Shown in pieces: positions 41,148 to 41,148 of a stretch of DNA of 41,148 bases. Made by a program: the position numbers and the translations under genes. Source of the stretch: Gemmataceae bacterium (GTDB taxonomy: Bacteria; Planctomycetota; Planctomycetia; Gemmatales; Gemmataceae); contig SHZZ01000032.1 in assembly GCA_009692005.1 (NCBI GenBank), positions 1 through 41,148 of the forward strand, read 5' to 3'. Positions within the stretch are counted from its first letter, which is position 1; every line of letters begins with the position of its first letter. The notes under the pieces were generated by a model, which was not told where the DNA came from, ran no database searches, and saw nothing but the letters and a program-made list of their open reading frames with translations.

Positions 41148-41148
41148 G

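Larger units (their letters stand above)
37824..41148 (-). mobile_element. Integron gene-cassette array (integrase not in window)
   Basis: Four minus-strand genes (HNH, DUF3592, sulfatase, DUF4190) are each followed, 8-10 nt after the stop, by an attC-type site. Two sites are complete and have the defining secondary structure. All have the same orientation as the genes, as in known arrays, so attI and the integrase would be expected to the right, beyond 41148. The region looks richer in G and C than the rest of the window. No tyrosine recombinase gene is visible, so within the window it is formally a cluster of attC sites lacking an integrase. Confidence 0.75.

Noticed and set aside
1-41148. 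CRISPR arrays, tRNA or rRNA genes, insertion sequences, replication origin
   Set aside because: No regularly spaced direct repeats, cloverleaf or rRNA motifs, transposase domains or origin-like clusters were seen by eye. A covariance scan for tRNAs would be decisive and was not possible.

Overview
The window looks like chromosomal DNA of a planctomycete (Planctomycetota, perhaps close to the Gemmata group). This rests on gene families largely confined to the PVC bacteria: three DUF1501 proteins, two DUF1549/DUF1553 cytochrome proteins, a PVC-type heme protein with HEAT-like repeats, a redoxin/cytochrome/copper-monooxygenase-like fusion, a PPC-domain protein, a YHYH protein and a CxPxR sulfatase. 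Most products carry Sec or Tat signal peptides, so the window mainly encodes an exported, redox- and carbohydrate-oriented protein set. No tRNA, rRNA, CRISPR array, transposase or integrase was seen.

Layout. 1-8164 (minus): a tightly coupled operon (PQQ-type propeller, PVC heme protein, isochorismatase-fold hydrolase, polysaccharide deacetylase). Each junction is a 4-nt ATGA overlap. A redoxin/cytochrome c fusion that runs off the left edge follows it. 8285-10258: a small NTF2-like protein with a strong terminator, divergent from an MHS-family MFS transporter. 10285-11541: a broken Ser/Thr kinase gene whose N-terminus is a truncated H-NOX (heme NO-binding) domain, behind what looks like a CRP/FNR-activated promoter. 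11797-15350: a DUF1501 gene frameshifted at a run of eight Gs, and two secreted alpha/beta hydrolases. 15540-21597 (plus): a DUF1549/1553 cytochrome, DUF1501, PPC-protein operon. 21714-24058 (plus): three membrane proteins including a CPBP protease. 24071-28105 (minus): a second DUF1549/1553-DUF1501 pair. 28281-33605: a class V aminotransferase, a diguanylate cyclase with a degenerate receiver domain, an esterase, a small secreted protein and NhaA. 33924-37795 (minus): a NanM-like mutarotase, a YHYH protein and a WD40-like propeller.

The last 3.3 kb (37824-41148) differs in kind. It looks more GC-rich and reads as an integron gene-cassette array on the minus strand: HNH nuclease, DUF3592 membrane protein, sulfatase, DUF4190 membrane protein. 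Each stop codon lies 8-10 nt before an attC-type recombination site. Two sites (38136-38232 and 40465-40563) are complete, with paired R boxes, 5-/6-nt unpaired spacers, L boxes and one extrahelical base. Two others are half-sites, and an R box lies at the window's right end. No integrase gene is in the window; if one exists, it would be expected beyond the right edge.

Caveats. The two frameshifts, each consistent with one extra base in a homopolymer (T5 near 11011-11015, G8 at 13198-13205), may be read or assembly errors rather than biology. The join between the WD40 gene and the cassette array (about 37700-37824) could be an insertion boundary or a chimeric contig.
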